From contig NZ_LN831278.1 of the NCBI RefSeq assembly GCF_900069005.2, positions 174,587 to 238,586 on the forward strand: a DNA stretch of 64,000 nucleotides, written 5' to 3'. The first letter of the stretch is position 1, and each line of letters begins with the position of its first letter. Source of the stretch: Paenibacillus sp. GM2. GTDB taxonomy: Bacteria > Bacillota > Bacilli > Paenibacillales > Paenibacillaceae. The translations under genes were made by a program, and so were the position numbers. This document shows positions 25,869 to 35,035 of this stretch, in pieces. The notes below the pieces were generated by a model that had not been told where the DNA came from, did no database searches, and worked only from the letters and a program-made list of their open reading frames with translations.

Positions 25869-26183
25869 TCATGGCAAGTAGAACACTTGCTTCAGGTTTT
25901 TCGTCACAGGGCTGTTGTCGGGATTGGACTTCATAATGGGGGCCATATAAGCCCACCATTTTTTGCAGATGTCTGTCTCTGCGATTTTATCGAAATCGGC
26001 TTGACTCTCAACCTCCAGATAAGCGAACAGGGTATCGGACTCCTGATCGAGGAAGATCGAGTAGTTGGAAGCGCCGTGTTCCTTCAGGGCCTGCTTCATG
26101 TCCGACCATAGCTGATTATGGCGTTTGTGATATTCAAATTGATTCCCCGGAAGTAAATACATGATGCATGCGATTCTTTCCAT
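25869..26183 (-). CDS. rhaM: L-rhamnose mutarotase
   Basis: A 104-residue RhaM/RhaU-type protein: [20 protein letters not shown] start, the RHNQLW segment, [19 protein letters not shown] and C-terminal [10 protein letters not shown]. It interconverts alpha and beta anomers of L-rhamnose so that the isomerase gets its preferred form. The start is chosen at the ATG at 26183, because the length and start then match the family exactly; the frame runs on upstream. It lies 96 bases after rhaA in the same direction, the last gene of the rhaB-rhaA-rhaM set, and a strong terminator follows. Confidence 0.9.
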   Translation of the reverse strand: MERIACIMYLLPGNQFEYHKRHNQLWSDMKQALKEHGASNYSIFLDQESDTLFAYLEVESQADFDKIAETDICKKWWAYMAPIMKSNPDNSPVTKNLKQVFYLP

Positions 26184-26279
26184 GACGGATGATGTCCTCC
26201 TCTCGGTGCGATTTCTCGTTGAACGGGTAAAGATCCAGAGCCAAGCAGCCGGAGCGTTCAACTTCTATATTTAATGACT

Positions 26280-27533
26280 CTATCGCTTCAGAAGTACCCC
26301 TTCTTCGTAAGCTTGTGCTTTCTTGAACCACTCCAGACCTACAGGTACGCCATTAATTTCACAAAAATGGTTCCATATATCGCCATAAGGGAAATCCTTC
26401 AATTCCTCAGTGATGACCATTCGTGCGGTGAAGTCGTTCGCCAGTTCCAGCTTCTTCAGTTCTTCGGTTGGCTCCAGGAAGGCCCTTAGCAGAGCCTTCT
26501 GCGTGTTGCGCGTGCCGACTACCCAGGCCGCTACACGGTTGATCGTGGCATCGAAGAAATCGAGTCCGATATGGGTAACCTTCAGCAGATCGTTGCGCAC
26601 CAGCTCACGCCCGATCTCCATTAGCTCGTCATCCATCAATACGACATGGTCGCTATCCCAGCGAACCGGACGGCTGACATGCAGCATAATTCCCTTGCTG
26701 AACAGCGCCAGTGAAGAGAGCTTATTGGAGATAACCTCCGTCGGATGGAAGTGTCCGGCATCCAGACAGATCAGCTTATTGCGCGTAATACCGTAGCCCA
26801 TATAAAATTCATGCGATCCGACTGTATAAGCTTCGGCACCGATACCAAACAGCTTGCTTTCGACCGATTCCTGCGTATAGGCTTCATCCAGCTTCTCGGC
26901 AAATATTTCGTCCAGAGCATCCATCAGGCGTTGACGCGGCGCCAGGCGGTCGATCGGATTATCCTTCATCCCATCGGGAACCCAGAAATTGTTGATGCTT
27001 GTCTGGCCAAGCTCTTTACCGAAATACGCAGCGATCTTACGGGTACGTTTGCCGTGCTCCACCCAGAAATCGCGAACGCTTTTGTCCGGGGAGGCTAGGG
27101 TGTAGTTATCTTTAAACATCGGATGAGAAAAGAATGTTGGGTTGAAGTCGAGCCCCAGCCCTTGCTTCTTCGCCCAATCAACCCAAGTTGCAAAATGCTT
27201 GGGCTCCAGCTCATTCAGGTCCACTTTCTCGGAGGTATCCCTATAGATCGCATGCAGGTTCACTTTGTGCTTGCCTGGAATGAGGGAGAAGGCTTGCTCC
27301 AGGTCGGCGCGCAGCTCCTCCGCTGTTCTGGCTGCGCCGGGATAATGACCGGTGGCCATAATACCGCCCGTCAAATCGCCGCGGGGGTTCATGAAGCCCT
27401 TCACATCATCCCCCTGCCAACAATGTACTGAAATCTTAACCTTTTGCAGCTTCTCCAGCGCTTGGTCCGTGTCGACTCCGATGGCTGCATAACGTTCCTT
27501 CGCTGCTTGATAACATGCTTCAACTTGACTCAT
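26280..27533 (-). CDS. rhaA: L-rhamnose isomerase
   Basis: A 417-residue enzyme converting L-rhamnose to L-rhamnulose with Mn2+. The sequence is clearly RhaA: VHCWQGDDVKGF near the N-terminus, GGIMATGHYPG, the metal-site stretch LDFNPTFFSHPM, LDAGHFHPTEVISNKLS and LHVSRPVRWDSDHVV. The length fits the family. The start is the ATG at 27533 behind GGGAGG with eight bases between; a TTG directly before it is less likely. It is 16 bases downstream of the rhamnulokinase gene. Confidence 0.95.
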   Translation of the reverse strand: MSQVEACYQAAKERYAAIGVDTDQALEKLQKVKISVHCWQGDDVKGFMNPRGDLTGGIMATGHYPGAARTAEELRADLEQAFSLIPGKHKVNLHAIYRDTSEKVDLNELEPKHFATWVDWAKKQGLGLDFNPTFFSHPMFKDNYTLASPDKSVRDFWVEHGKRTRKIAAYFGKELGQTSINNFWVPDGMKDNPIDRLAPRQRLMDALDEIFAEKLDEAYTQESVESKLFGIGAEAYTVGSHEFYMGYGITRNKLICLDAGHFHPTEVISNKLSSLALFSKGIMLHVSRPVRWDSDHVVLMDDELMEIGRELVRNDLLKVTHIGLDFFDATINRVAAWVVGTRNTQKALLRAFLEPTEELKKLELANDFTARMVITEELKDFPYGDIWNHFCEINGVPVGLEWFKKAQAYEEGVLLKR

Positions 27534-27549
27534 CAATATGGCCTCCCAT

Positions 27550-29000
27550 TTATTTATTGCTGATGATCTCGTTATAGGCTTTTAGGATAAGGGATGTATC
27601 CCCTTGTTGTGGTGGGTACTCTTCGATGGCACAAGAATTCCGAATCAGCTCACGCGCTTCCCGCACATTCCCCAGCTCATGGTCAGCAATCATTTGCACG
27701 CATAGGTTTCCGATTGCTGTCGCTTCGGAAGGGCCGGCGTAGACCGTGATCCCTGCCAGATTGGCGGTCCATTGGTTAAGCATCGCCACATGGCTGCCGC
27801 CGCCAACGATGTAGAGCGAATCGATTTCACGCCCGGTCATTCGCTTCATTTGTTCCAGCTCCTTGGCATAACGCAGCGCCAGACTGCCGTACACGCAATG
27901 GGTCAATTCACCGATTGACCCGGGAATCTCCTGGCCCGTCTCGCGGCAGTAGTCCTGAATCTCGGTGATCATATGACCCGGATGGTTGAAGCGCGGATCA
28001 TTAACGTCAATCAACTGCCTGAAGGGCGGATATTGGCTGGCCTGGTCGGCCATTTCCGCGAAGCTGTATTTGTAATCCGTATTTCTGGCGATCTCCTGCA
28101 CCATCCATAACCCCATAATGTTCTTCAGGAAGCGATAGGTGCCGTATGCGCCCCATTCATTGGTATAGTTCTCTGCAAAAGCTATCGGCTCACACACGGG
28201 CTCGGGCAGCTCCATTCCAATCAACGACCAGGTGCCGCTGCTCAGGAAGGCCCAGTTCTTGCCCAGAGCCGGGGTTCCAACTACCGCAGAGGCGGTATCA
28301 TGAGTAGCCACTGTAATTACATGGCAAGCGGGGATATCGTACCTCTCATGCCATTTTGATTGGAGCTCCCCAGATAGGTGCCTGCATCGGTAAGCTCCGC
28401 AAATTGATTGCGATCTATTTTTAGAAAATTCAATAACTCCCGATCGAAGTTCTGTTCGCGTAAATTCAGCATTTGCATGGTGGAAGCATTGGTCGCCTCA
28501 GCAACTCTTCTGCCGGTCAGCACGTAGCCGATATAATCGGGGATGAGCAGAATTTGCTCCGCTTGCCTGATGCGTTCCGGCTCCTCTGCATACAACTGGT
28601 ACAACGTGTTGAGCTCAAGAAATTGGATGCCGGTTCTCTCGTAAATATCTTGCTTCGGTATTTTTGCGGTCAGCTCGGTGATTTTGCCGGCGGTGCGGCG
28701 GTCCCGATAGCTGATCGGGTCGGCCAGCTTCTCGCTATTCGGCCCAACAAGCACGTAATCCACCGCCCAGGTATCGATGCCTAACGTGCATTCTGTGAGG
28801 CCTTCTTGCCGCAGCTTCTCTAATCCGGTGAAGATCCCGCCAATAAGTCCGTCGATATCCCAGCGCTCATGCCCGTCGCGAAGGGAGAAGCTATTCTTGA
28901 AGCGATGCACCTCGCGAACCCGCAGCTTGCCTTCCACCACGTTGCCAAGCATAAGCCGTCCGCTGGAAGCGCCGATATCCACTGCAAGGTAGCTCTTCAT
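27550..29000 (-). pseudogene. rhaB: Rhamnulokinase rhaB, interrupted by a one-base frameshift
   Basis: Two partial frames together make one FGGY-family rhamnulokinase of ~480 residues. The N-terminal part, from the ATG at 29000, reads [15 protein letters not shown] and contains [11 protein letters not shown] and SYRDRRT, then leaves frame and stops near 28319. The C-terminal part continues in the other frame: the expected [20 protein letters not shown] can be read across the join, followed by SSGTWSLIG and the ATP-site VGGGSHV. The break maps to the CCCC at 28368-28371 (GGGG on the coding strand); one more G restores the frame as YLGELQSKW. This is a real loss of function or an assembly/homopolymer error. 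Both halves are otherwise well conserved, which favours error or a recent mutation. Confidence 0.85.
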
Positions 29001-29154
29001 GTCAATCCCGTCCCCTCTTGGTAAAGCGGTTCTTTTGACCCGTTGTCCACTCATGTGCCAGGATCACCGCAGCGTAATAACGCATATTCACGTTTATTAA
29101 AGTGATTACCACCAATATATGTTTGGGAAATTGCGTTTACAATGACGGGAGATT

Positions 29155-30174
29155 ATGATAAAAGTATCAAATTTACAGGTTGTGATCGGGATGGATGAGG
29201 CGATCAGGAGACAGATCTACCAGATCAACAGCATAGAGAGACAGCAGAAAGGAACCGGCCAGTTCATTATGGACTACCCGCACTACTCGTTCTCCAAAGA
29301 AGATGGCCATATGAATTTGCTGAATGAGTATTTTTTCAGGAACAAGGATATTTATGTTAGCCGGCATAATCGTTTTGCCGATTACCCTCTTCACTCGCAT
29401 CAATTTCTGGAGCTGAACTATATGCTGCAGGGGAATTGCTGTCAGGTCATTGAGGGCAAGGAGGAACTGCTGCAGGAGGGCGAATTGCTGCTGCTTGATA
29501 CAAGCTCCAGTCATTCGATTCAGGCGCTGGGGGAGGATGATATTCTTATCAACATTTTGTTCCGTGATCAGAATATCAATCTGGAATGGCTTACGGGAAT
29601 CAAGAAGAAGAATAGTCTGGTCTTTGATTTCCTGTTGCGATCAGCGGTTGATGGCAATCCGATGAAGAAATATATTATTTTCAAGAGTGCGAGTATTCCG
29701 CATATCCGGCGAATCCTGGAACAAATCATCACCGAATATTTCCGGGATGAGGAGTTTTCTACCAGGATTATCACGCTGTACCTGCCTATTCTTTTCACCG
29801 AGCTGGTTCGCAAGTGCGACACATATCTGTCTGATGAGGTCCAGAGCATCTATTCAGAGACCCATAACGTAGCGCTTAACACGCTGCAGCTCATCGAACA
29901 GGAATATCGCGATATTACGTTGAGCACGGCGGCACAAAAGCTGGGCTATAACAAAAATTACTTGAGCAATATCATCAAGAAGAAGACGGGCTCCACCTTT
30001 ACGGAATTAGTGAATAAGCAAAAGATTCTGGCCGCCAACCTGCTCATAGAATCAACTCAAATGCCGGTGAATGACATCATCGAACAGGTGGGCTTTCAGA
30101 ATAAAACACACTTCTATGTTTTATATAAGAGGGAATATCGAATGCTTCCGCTGCAGAAGCGAGCTGGCGTCTGA
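29155..30174 (+). CDS. AraC-family regulator, divergent from the rhamnose operon
   Basis: A 339-residue protein with an N-terminal cupin (PLHSHQFLELNYMLQGNCCQ) and a C-terminal AraC double HTH (STAAQKLGYNKNYLSNIIKK and VNDIIEQVGFQNKTHFYVLY). It is transcribed away from rhaBAM with ~150 bases between, the normal place for a pathway activator, so L-rhamnose or a product is its likely effector. The ATG at 29155 has GGGAG close in front; an ATG at codon 13 (29191) is an alternative start. I see no clear operator symmetry in the shared promoter region. Confidence 0.85.
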   Translation: MIKVSNLQVVIGMDEAIRRQIYQINSIERQQKGTGQFIMDYPHYSFSKEDGHMNLLNEYFFRNKDIYVSRHNRFADYPLHSHQFLELNYMLQGNCCQVIEGKEELLQEGELLLLDTSSSHSIQALGEDDILINILFRDQNINLEWLTGIKKKNSLVFDFLLRSAVDGNPMKKYIIFKSASIPHIRRILEQIITEYFRDEEFSTRIITLYLPILFTELVRKCDTYLSDEVQSIYSETHNVALNTLQLIEQEYRDITLSTAAQKLGYNKNYLSNIIKKKTGSTFTELVNKQKILAANLLIESTQMPVNDIIEQVGFQNKTHFYVLYKREYRMLPLQKRAGV

Positions 30175-30208
30175 GCTGCAGCAATCGGTCACGAGGTCGT
30201 ATATTTTT

Positions 30209-31129
30209 TTATAAGTTGATGACCACAATCGCCAGCACACCAAGCGAGATGCCGATCCGGCCCAGGCGGCTGAGCTTCTCGCGGAAGATAAACATCGAAC
30301 ATAGGGTAATCGACACGATCATGCTTCCTTGCACGAGCGGGAACAAATAGGAGCTGGGGACCACTCCGGCCAAATAGGTGAGGATTAGATTGCCCATTAG
30401 CGAAGTAGCTGCCAGCAGTAGGAGCGGCAATATATTTTGATACAGCAGAGCGCTTTCCCGGGATAGGGAGAGGCGTTCTTTTTTATTCCCCCTAACGGCC
30501 AGTACTGTATAAGTCAATGTATAAAACAGACAGGCAAATAAGAAGCCAACCAGCATCAGCCCCTTGGACTCGGTGCCCTCCATTCTGAATTGATGGAACC
30601 GCTGAATAACCGCTAACATGCCGTTGCTCAAGAAGGTTAACAGGCAGTACAATTTCCACCTTGATCGACTCCCATTCCTCACTGGATCTGCATGGCCCCT
30701 TGGCTCGCTATTATCGGGATTTTTACTAATGAAATAAAAGGCGGCCAGGAACAGCAGCACCGCCACGACGACGGTAAGCTTCAGCGCTTCGCCAAAAGCA
30801 GCTATGCCGGTGAGCGCCGGGATAATCATGCTTGCCGAGAAGTAGAAGGCCGTGTAAGAGAGCGGCCCTGTGCTGATCGCCAGATTATAGAAAATGATCG
30901 TCAGCGTGAAGCAAAGGCCAAACAAGCTTCCTAACACCCACGTATTAACACTAATTTGCCGAATATCGGGCTGAACGAGACTGAACAACAGCAATCCCGC
31001 AGATGCGATTAGTGTAAACCCGGCATTGATCAGTAATCTGTCTCGTAAATGCTGTGCCCTGATCAGCTTCATCGACAGCGTCTGCCCTGCGAACAGCAGA
31101 ATGGCGACAATAATAAGCAGAATGTTCAA
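30209..31129 (-). CDS. DMT-superfamily (EamA-like) membrane transporter
   Basis: An integral membrane protein with about ten hydrophobic helices in two EamA-like halves, separated by a basic cytoplasmic stretch near the middle (EPRGHADPVRNGSRSRWK). The start is taken at the TTG at 31129, giving MNILLIIVAILLFAG; the frame extends to 31168 but would put charged residues before the first helix. RhaT, the rhamnose carrier of enterobacteria, is also in the DMT superfamily, so a role in rhamnose uptake is possible given the neighbours. No specific RhaT motif is evident. It converges on the AraC gene and lies on the opposite strand to the following ABC genes. Confidence 0.7.
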   Translation of the reverse strand: MNILLIIVAILLFAGQTLSMKLIRAQHLRDRLLINAGFTLIASAGLLLFSLVQPDIRQISVNTWVLGSLFGLCFTLTIIFYNLAISTGPLSYTAFYFSASMIIPALTGIAAFGEALKLTVVVAVLLFLAAFYFISKNPDNSEPRGHADPVRNGSRSRWKLYCLLTFLSNGMLAVIQRFHQFRMEGTESKGLMLVGFLFACLFYTLTYTVLAVRGNKKERLSLSRESALLYQNILPLLLLAATSLMGNLILTYLAGVVPSSYLFPLVQGSMIVSITLCSMFIFREKLSRLGRIGISLGVLAIVVINL

Positions 31130-31416
31130 CTCCAGCCCCCCCAGCAACAATCTCACAGTAATCAGCAAGCCGGGGATTGCTCTTGACGTAACGAACTATC
31201 CACAGCCCGGCTTACACAGTAAGGACAGTATATGCGGAGGGTCTCTGTTCGTAAACGATCATCATTTAAGCTGGGCATTCATTTTTTAAGATTATAAATT
31301 TTGAGTGTCGGAATTAAATAACGGCGATTTACGGATGGGTAGGCTCCTCTTATGATTAGGGCAGGTTATCGTCGACGGATAGCAGCCTCATTCATTTACA
31401 ACAGGAGGGGAACAAT

Positions 31417-32388
31417 TTGTTAATAGCCAAGAAGCAGCGGGCTCCTGCGGGTGCAACCCATACAAGGACGGCAGCGGGCAGGAATTATAAATGGCTGATG
31501 GTGAAACGCAACAAGGCGTTATACTTATTTATACTACCGGCATTTTTGTACTTTTTTATATTTGCTTATATTCCAATGTACGGCGTGCAGATCGCGTTCA
31601 AGGATTTTATCGCTACGAAGGGCTTTGGAGGCAGTCCGTGGGCCGATCCCCTATTGAAGCACTTTATAACCTTCTTTAGCTCGGTGCGGTTCGGTGAAAT
31701 CTTCTGGAATACCATCCGGATCTCCCTGTATTATTTGCTTATCAGCTTTCCGGCTCCGATTATACTGGCGCTGATGATCAACGAGGTTCGCGGTACCCGG
31801 TTCAAGAAGCTGGTGCAGAATATTACTTATATGCCCTACTTCATCTCCACCGTTGTTCTGGTAGGCATGATCGATCTGTTCTTCTCCAACTCGGGGCTGG
31901 TCAACCAACTGACAGGATTATTTGGCCTCGAACCGGTATTATTTCTGCAAAAGGAAGCGTTATTCGATCATATGTATGTATGGTCAGGCGTATGGCAGGC
32001 GACAGGGTACGGTTCGGTCATCTATTTTGCGGCGCTGGCCGGAGTATCGCCCGAGCTGCATGAGGCAGCTACGATCGATGGAGCGACACGCCTCCAGCGG
32101 GTCATCCACGTCAATATTCCGGCGATCATGCCGACGATCATTATTATGCTGATTATCAGTGTCGGCGGGATTATGAACCTGAGCTTCGAGAAGGTGCTGC
32201 TGATGCAGAAGGATATCAATATCGCCAGCTCGGAGGTCATTTCCACCTATGTGTACAAGCTGGGGATTCAGAAGGCGCAATACAGCTTATCGTCCGCGGT
32301 CGGCCTGTTCAACAACCTCATCAATCTGGCTCTGCTCATCATGGTTAATAGAATCGCCCGCAAAGTCGGCGAGACCTCATTGTGGTAA
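31417..32388 (+). CDS. CUT1 sugar ABC permease, LplB type
   Basis: A 323-residue permease with a basic cytoplasmic N-terminus and six membrane helices; the first, YLFILPAFLYFFIFAYIPMYG, is characteristic of LplB/YtcP-partner permeases. The coupling EAA loop is EAATIDGATRLQRVIHVNIP (~210-229). It starts at TTG six bases after AGGAGGGG. It forms an importer with the following permease and lipoprotein; no ATPase gene is present, as usual for this group, which shares an MsmX-type ATPase encoded elsewhere. The ~290-base region upstream holds its promoter but no clear regulatory motif. B. subtilis LplABC-type systems import complex plant oligosaccharides. Confidence 0.9.
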   Translation: MLIAKKQRAPAGATHTRTAAGRNYKWLMVKRNKALYLFILPAFLYFFIFAYIPMYGVQIAFKDFIATKGFGGSPWADPLLKHFITFFSSVRFGEIFWNTIRISLYYLLISFPAPIILALMINEVRGTRFKKLVQNITYMPYFISTVVLVGMIDLFFSNSGLVNQLTGLFGLEPVLFLQKEALFDHMYVWSGVWQATGYGSVIYFAALAGVSPELHEAATIDGATRLQRVIHVNIPAIMPTIIIMLIISVGGIMNLSFEKVLLMQKDINIASSEVISTYVYKLGIQKAQYSLSSAVGLFNNLINLALLIMVNRIARKVGETSLW

Positions 32389-32400
32389 GGAGGAGTTTTT

Positions 32401-33300
32401 GTGCAAGTACAAGAGACGAAGGCCGATAAGCTTTTTAATACAACGAACATGGTTATCCTGGTTGCTATTTTGCTGCTCACGCTGTATCCGTTATGGTTTA
32501 TTGTAAGCGCTTCGATTAGTAATCCGGACCTGGTCAATTCCGGCAAAATGCTGCTATGGCCCAAGGATATTTCCTTCGCCGGCTATAAGAGCATTTTCCA
32601 TGATAACAGCATACTCAGAGGATACTTCAACACGATTCTCTATACGGCTGGCGGAACGGCAATCAATGTTATGGTGACCGTGCTGGCGGGGTATGCGCTA
32701 TCGCGCAAGGATTTTGTAGGGGGCAAATTTTTTACCATTATGTTCCTCATCACGATGTTCTTCTCCGGCGGACTTATTCCGACGTTTATGACGGTGAAGA
32801 GCGTAGGGTTATACAACTCACCCTGGGTGATGGTCATTCTGGGGGCTACATCCATGACTAACATCATTATTACAAGGACTTTCTTTCAGACAACGATCCC
32901 GACGGAGGTTCAGGAGGCGGCGCAGATTGACGGCTGCTCCAACATTCGCTTGTTCCTGCAGGTCGTGCTCCCGCTATCCTCGGCCATCGTGGCCGTTATG
33001 GCCTTGTTCAGCGCCGTCGCTCACTGGAACGGCTACTTCACCGCTCTGATCTACATTCGGGATGAGCAGTGGCAGCCGCTGCAGATTGTGCTGCGTGAGA
33101 CGCTGCTGAAGAGTCAATTCAACGCCAATCTGCTGCAGCAGGGCGGCGATACGGCAGGATTGCTGCAGGAGGAGCTGTGGGCGGCGGAGCAGATCAAGTA
33201 TGCCCTGATCGTCATTGCGTCTTTGCCGGTGATGGCGATGTACCCTTTTGTCCAGAAGTATTTTGTCAAAGGGGTCACGCTTGGATCGGTCAAGGGCTGA
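32401..33300 (+). CDS. CUT1 sugar ABC permease, LplC/YtcP type
   Basis: A 299-residue second permease with six membrane helices. The family start (VAILLLTLYPLWFIVSASIS) and the EAA loop (EAAQIDGCSNIRLFLQVVLP) are clear, and the C-terminus MYPFVQKYFVKGVTLGSVKG is diagnostic for LplC/YtcP-like subunits. It starts with GTG behind AGGAGG, 12 bases after the first permease, and is the partner subunit in the same importer. Confidence 0.9.
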   Translation: MQVQETKADKLFNTTNMVILVAILLLTLYPLWFIVSASISNPDLVNSGKMLLWPKDISFAGYKSIFHDNSILRGYFNTILYTAGGTAINVMVTVLAGYALSRKDFVGGKFFTIMFLITMFFSGGLIPTFMTVKSVGLYNSPWVMVILGATSMTNIIITRTFFQTTIPTEVQEAAQIDGCSNIRLFLQVVLPLSSAIVAVMALFSAVAHWNGYFTALIYIRDEQWQPLQIVLRETLLKSQFNANLLQQGGDTAGLLQEELWAAEQIKYALIVIASLPVMAMYPFVQKYFVKGVTLGSVKG

Positions 33301-33333
33301 CAATATAAACCTAAATAAAGGAGGAGCAAGGGA

Positions 33334-35001
33334 ATGAAAAGAGGGGTAAAAGCAAGAAGCTTCGCAGGGTTTATGGTTCTGATTCTGATGTTCGCCTCAA
33401 TGATGGGCTGTTCTGCATCATCCAACTCGAATTCGGGTACAGGGACGAAGAATAATTCCTCGGCCTCGAACAACGAAGGGCCGGCGGGTGCAGGGCCGGA
33501 TTATATGAATCCGGTTGGCGAATATCCGATTACAAAGGACCGAATTACGTTGACGGTGATGGGCAAGAAGGACCCGGGCGGCACCGAATGGAGCGAGCTG
33601 GAGATCTTCAAACGGTTGGCGGAGAAGACCAACATTGATCTGAAGTTCGAGCTGGCTGAGGGCGACACCTTTAATGAGAAGAAGAATATCGCGCTGGTTG
33701 GCGGGGAATATGCCGACATTATCCTGAGGGGCGCGGAGAAGACCGATGAAGAGACCTATGGCCCACAGGGGATTTTCCTTGACCTAACCGATCTGATCGA
33801 TAAGTATGCGCCGAATATTAAGGCGCTGCTTGCTAAGGAGCCGTCTGTCCGAGCTGCTGTAACTTCGATGGATGGGAAAATCTACGGTCTGCCTTACTAC
33901 TTCAAGACGGCGACTACACAGGGGCATCTTAGCTTTTTTGATGAGCAGTGGATGAAGAATGTCGGTATCGAGACTCCTCCAACGACGACGGATGAGCTCT
34001 ATACGATGCTGAAGGCGTTCAAGGAGCAGGATGCGAACGGCAACGGCGATCCGAATGACGAGATTCCGTTCTCCGGCGTTGGCCTGATCGCCATGCAGAA
34101 CCTGCTGATTCCTGCGTTTACCGGAATGACCGGCGGCATCGGCTTTGATGTTAACGATGCGGGCGAAGTTGTCTATGTGCCGGCGATGCCTGAGTATAAG
34201 GAGTTTCTGGCTTACGCCAACAAGCTGTATAAAGAGGGCCTGATCGACCGGGAGTTCTCCACTCAAACCTCACAGCAGTGGCAAGCCAAGGTGAAGGGCG
34301 GATTGGTGGGCGTATACAACGCTTCTCCAACCCTGCTTGACCCTGAGACGACCAAAACGGAGCAGCTTAGCCTGGTTCCGCTCACCTCTCCGACGAATGA
34401 TAAGCGGGTTGTGAAGACGCCGGATAATCTATACACCAGCCGTGCTGTTATCACGGATAAATGCAAATATCCGGAGGCTGCGATCCGGCTGCTCGATATG
34501 TTCTACGCGACAGAGGAGAACGCGGTAGACGGCTTCTATGGCAATACAGTCTTCCTGGGTTATGAAGGCGAGCATTGGAAATATACAGACGACAGCAAGG
34601 CCCAATATGAATGGATTCCACCGATTACGGGCTTCGGGGATATTAACAAATCGGTCTCCGTCAATATGGAGCTGCCTGGGCTGCTGGATTTCATGGCTAT
34701 CCCGGCGAACTACCCTCTCATGGAGATGAAGGTGAATCAGGTCAACCAGAATCAGGTTCCGTATTACCGGGATGCGTATCCGGTGAATGCCCGCTACACA
34801 ACGAAGGAATCGGAGAGAGGAAATGTCATTGAGAACGATCTGTTCTCATATGTCAATCTGATGACGACGAAGTTCATTATTGGCGAGGAGAGCCTGGATA
34901 ACTTCAACAGCTATATTGGGACACTGGACAAAATGGGGCTGCCGGAGCTGATGGAAATTAAAACGGCGGCGCTGCAAAGATGGAACGAAGCGATAAAATA
35001 A
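33334..35001 (+). CDS. Extracellular sugar-binding lipoprotein, LplA type
   Basis: A 555-residue solute-binding lipoprotein. The signal peptide ends in the lipobox SMMGC (lipidated Cys26), followed by an Asn/Ser-rich linker (SNSNSGTGTKNNSSASNN) and a large two-lobed binding domain. The length (~550) is typical of LplA/YtcQ-class proteins rather than the ~430-residue class at 46675. Located outside the membrane, it would deliver oligosaccharides to the two permeases just upstream. Strong ribosome site AAAGGAGG. Confidence 0.9.
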   Translation: MKRGVKARSFAGFMVLILMFASMMGCSASSNSNSGTGTKNNSSASNNEGPAGAGPDYMNPVGEYPITKDRITLTVMGKKDPGGTEWSELEIFKRLAEKTNIDLKFELAEGDTFNEKKNIALVGGEYADIILRGAEKTDEETYGPQGIFLDLTDLIDKYAPNIKALLAKEPSVRAAVTSMDGKIYGLPYYFKTATTQGHLSFFDEQWMKNVGIETPPTTTDELYTMLKAFKEQDANGNGDPNDEIPFSGVGLIAMQNLLIPAFTGMTGGIGFDVNDAGEVVYVPAMPEYKEFLAYANKLYKEGLIDREFSTQTSQQWQAKVKGGLVGVYNASPTLLDPETTKTEQLSLVPLTSPTNDKRVVKTPDNLYTSRAVITDKCKYPEAAIRLLDMFYATEENAVDGFYGNTVFLGYEGEHWKYTDDSKAQYEWIPPITGFGDINKSVSVNMELPGLLDFMAIPANYPLMEMKVNQVNQNQVPYYRDAYPVNARYTTKESERGNVIENDLFSYVNLMTTKFIIGEESLDNFNSYIGTLDKMGLPELMEIKTAALQRWNEAIK

Positions 35002-35035
35002 CGTTGCCTTCTATCGGGCGAACGGAGGGATACTT

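Noticed and set aside
32502..32517. cre-like sequence TTGTAAGCGCTTCGAT in the second LplC-type permease gene
   Set aside because: It lies inside coding sequence and departs from the cre consensus in its right half (CG in place of CA), so it is likely chance.
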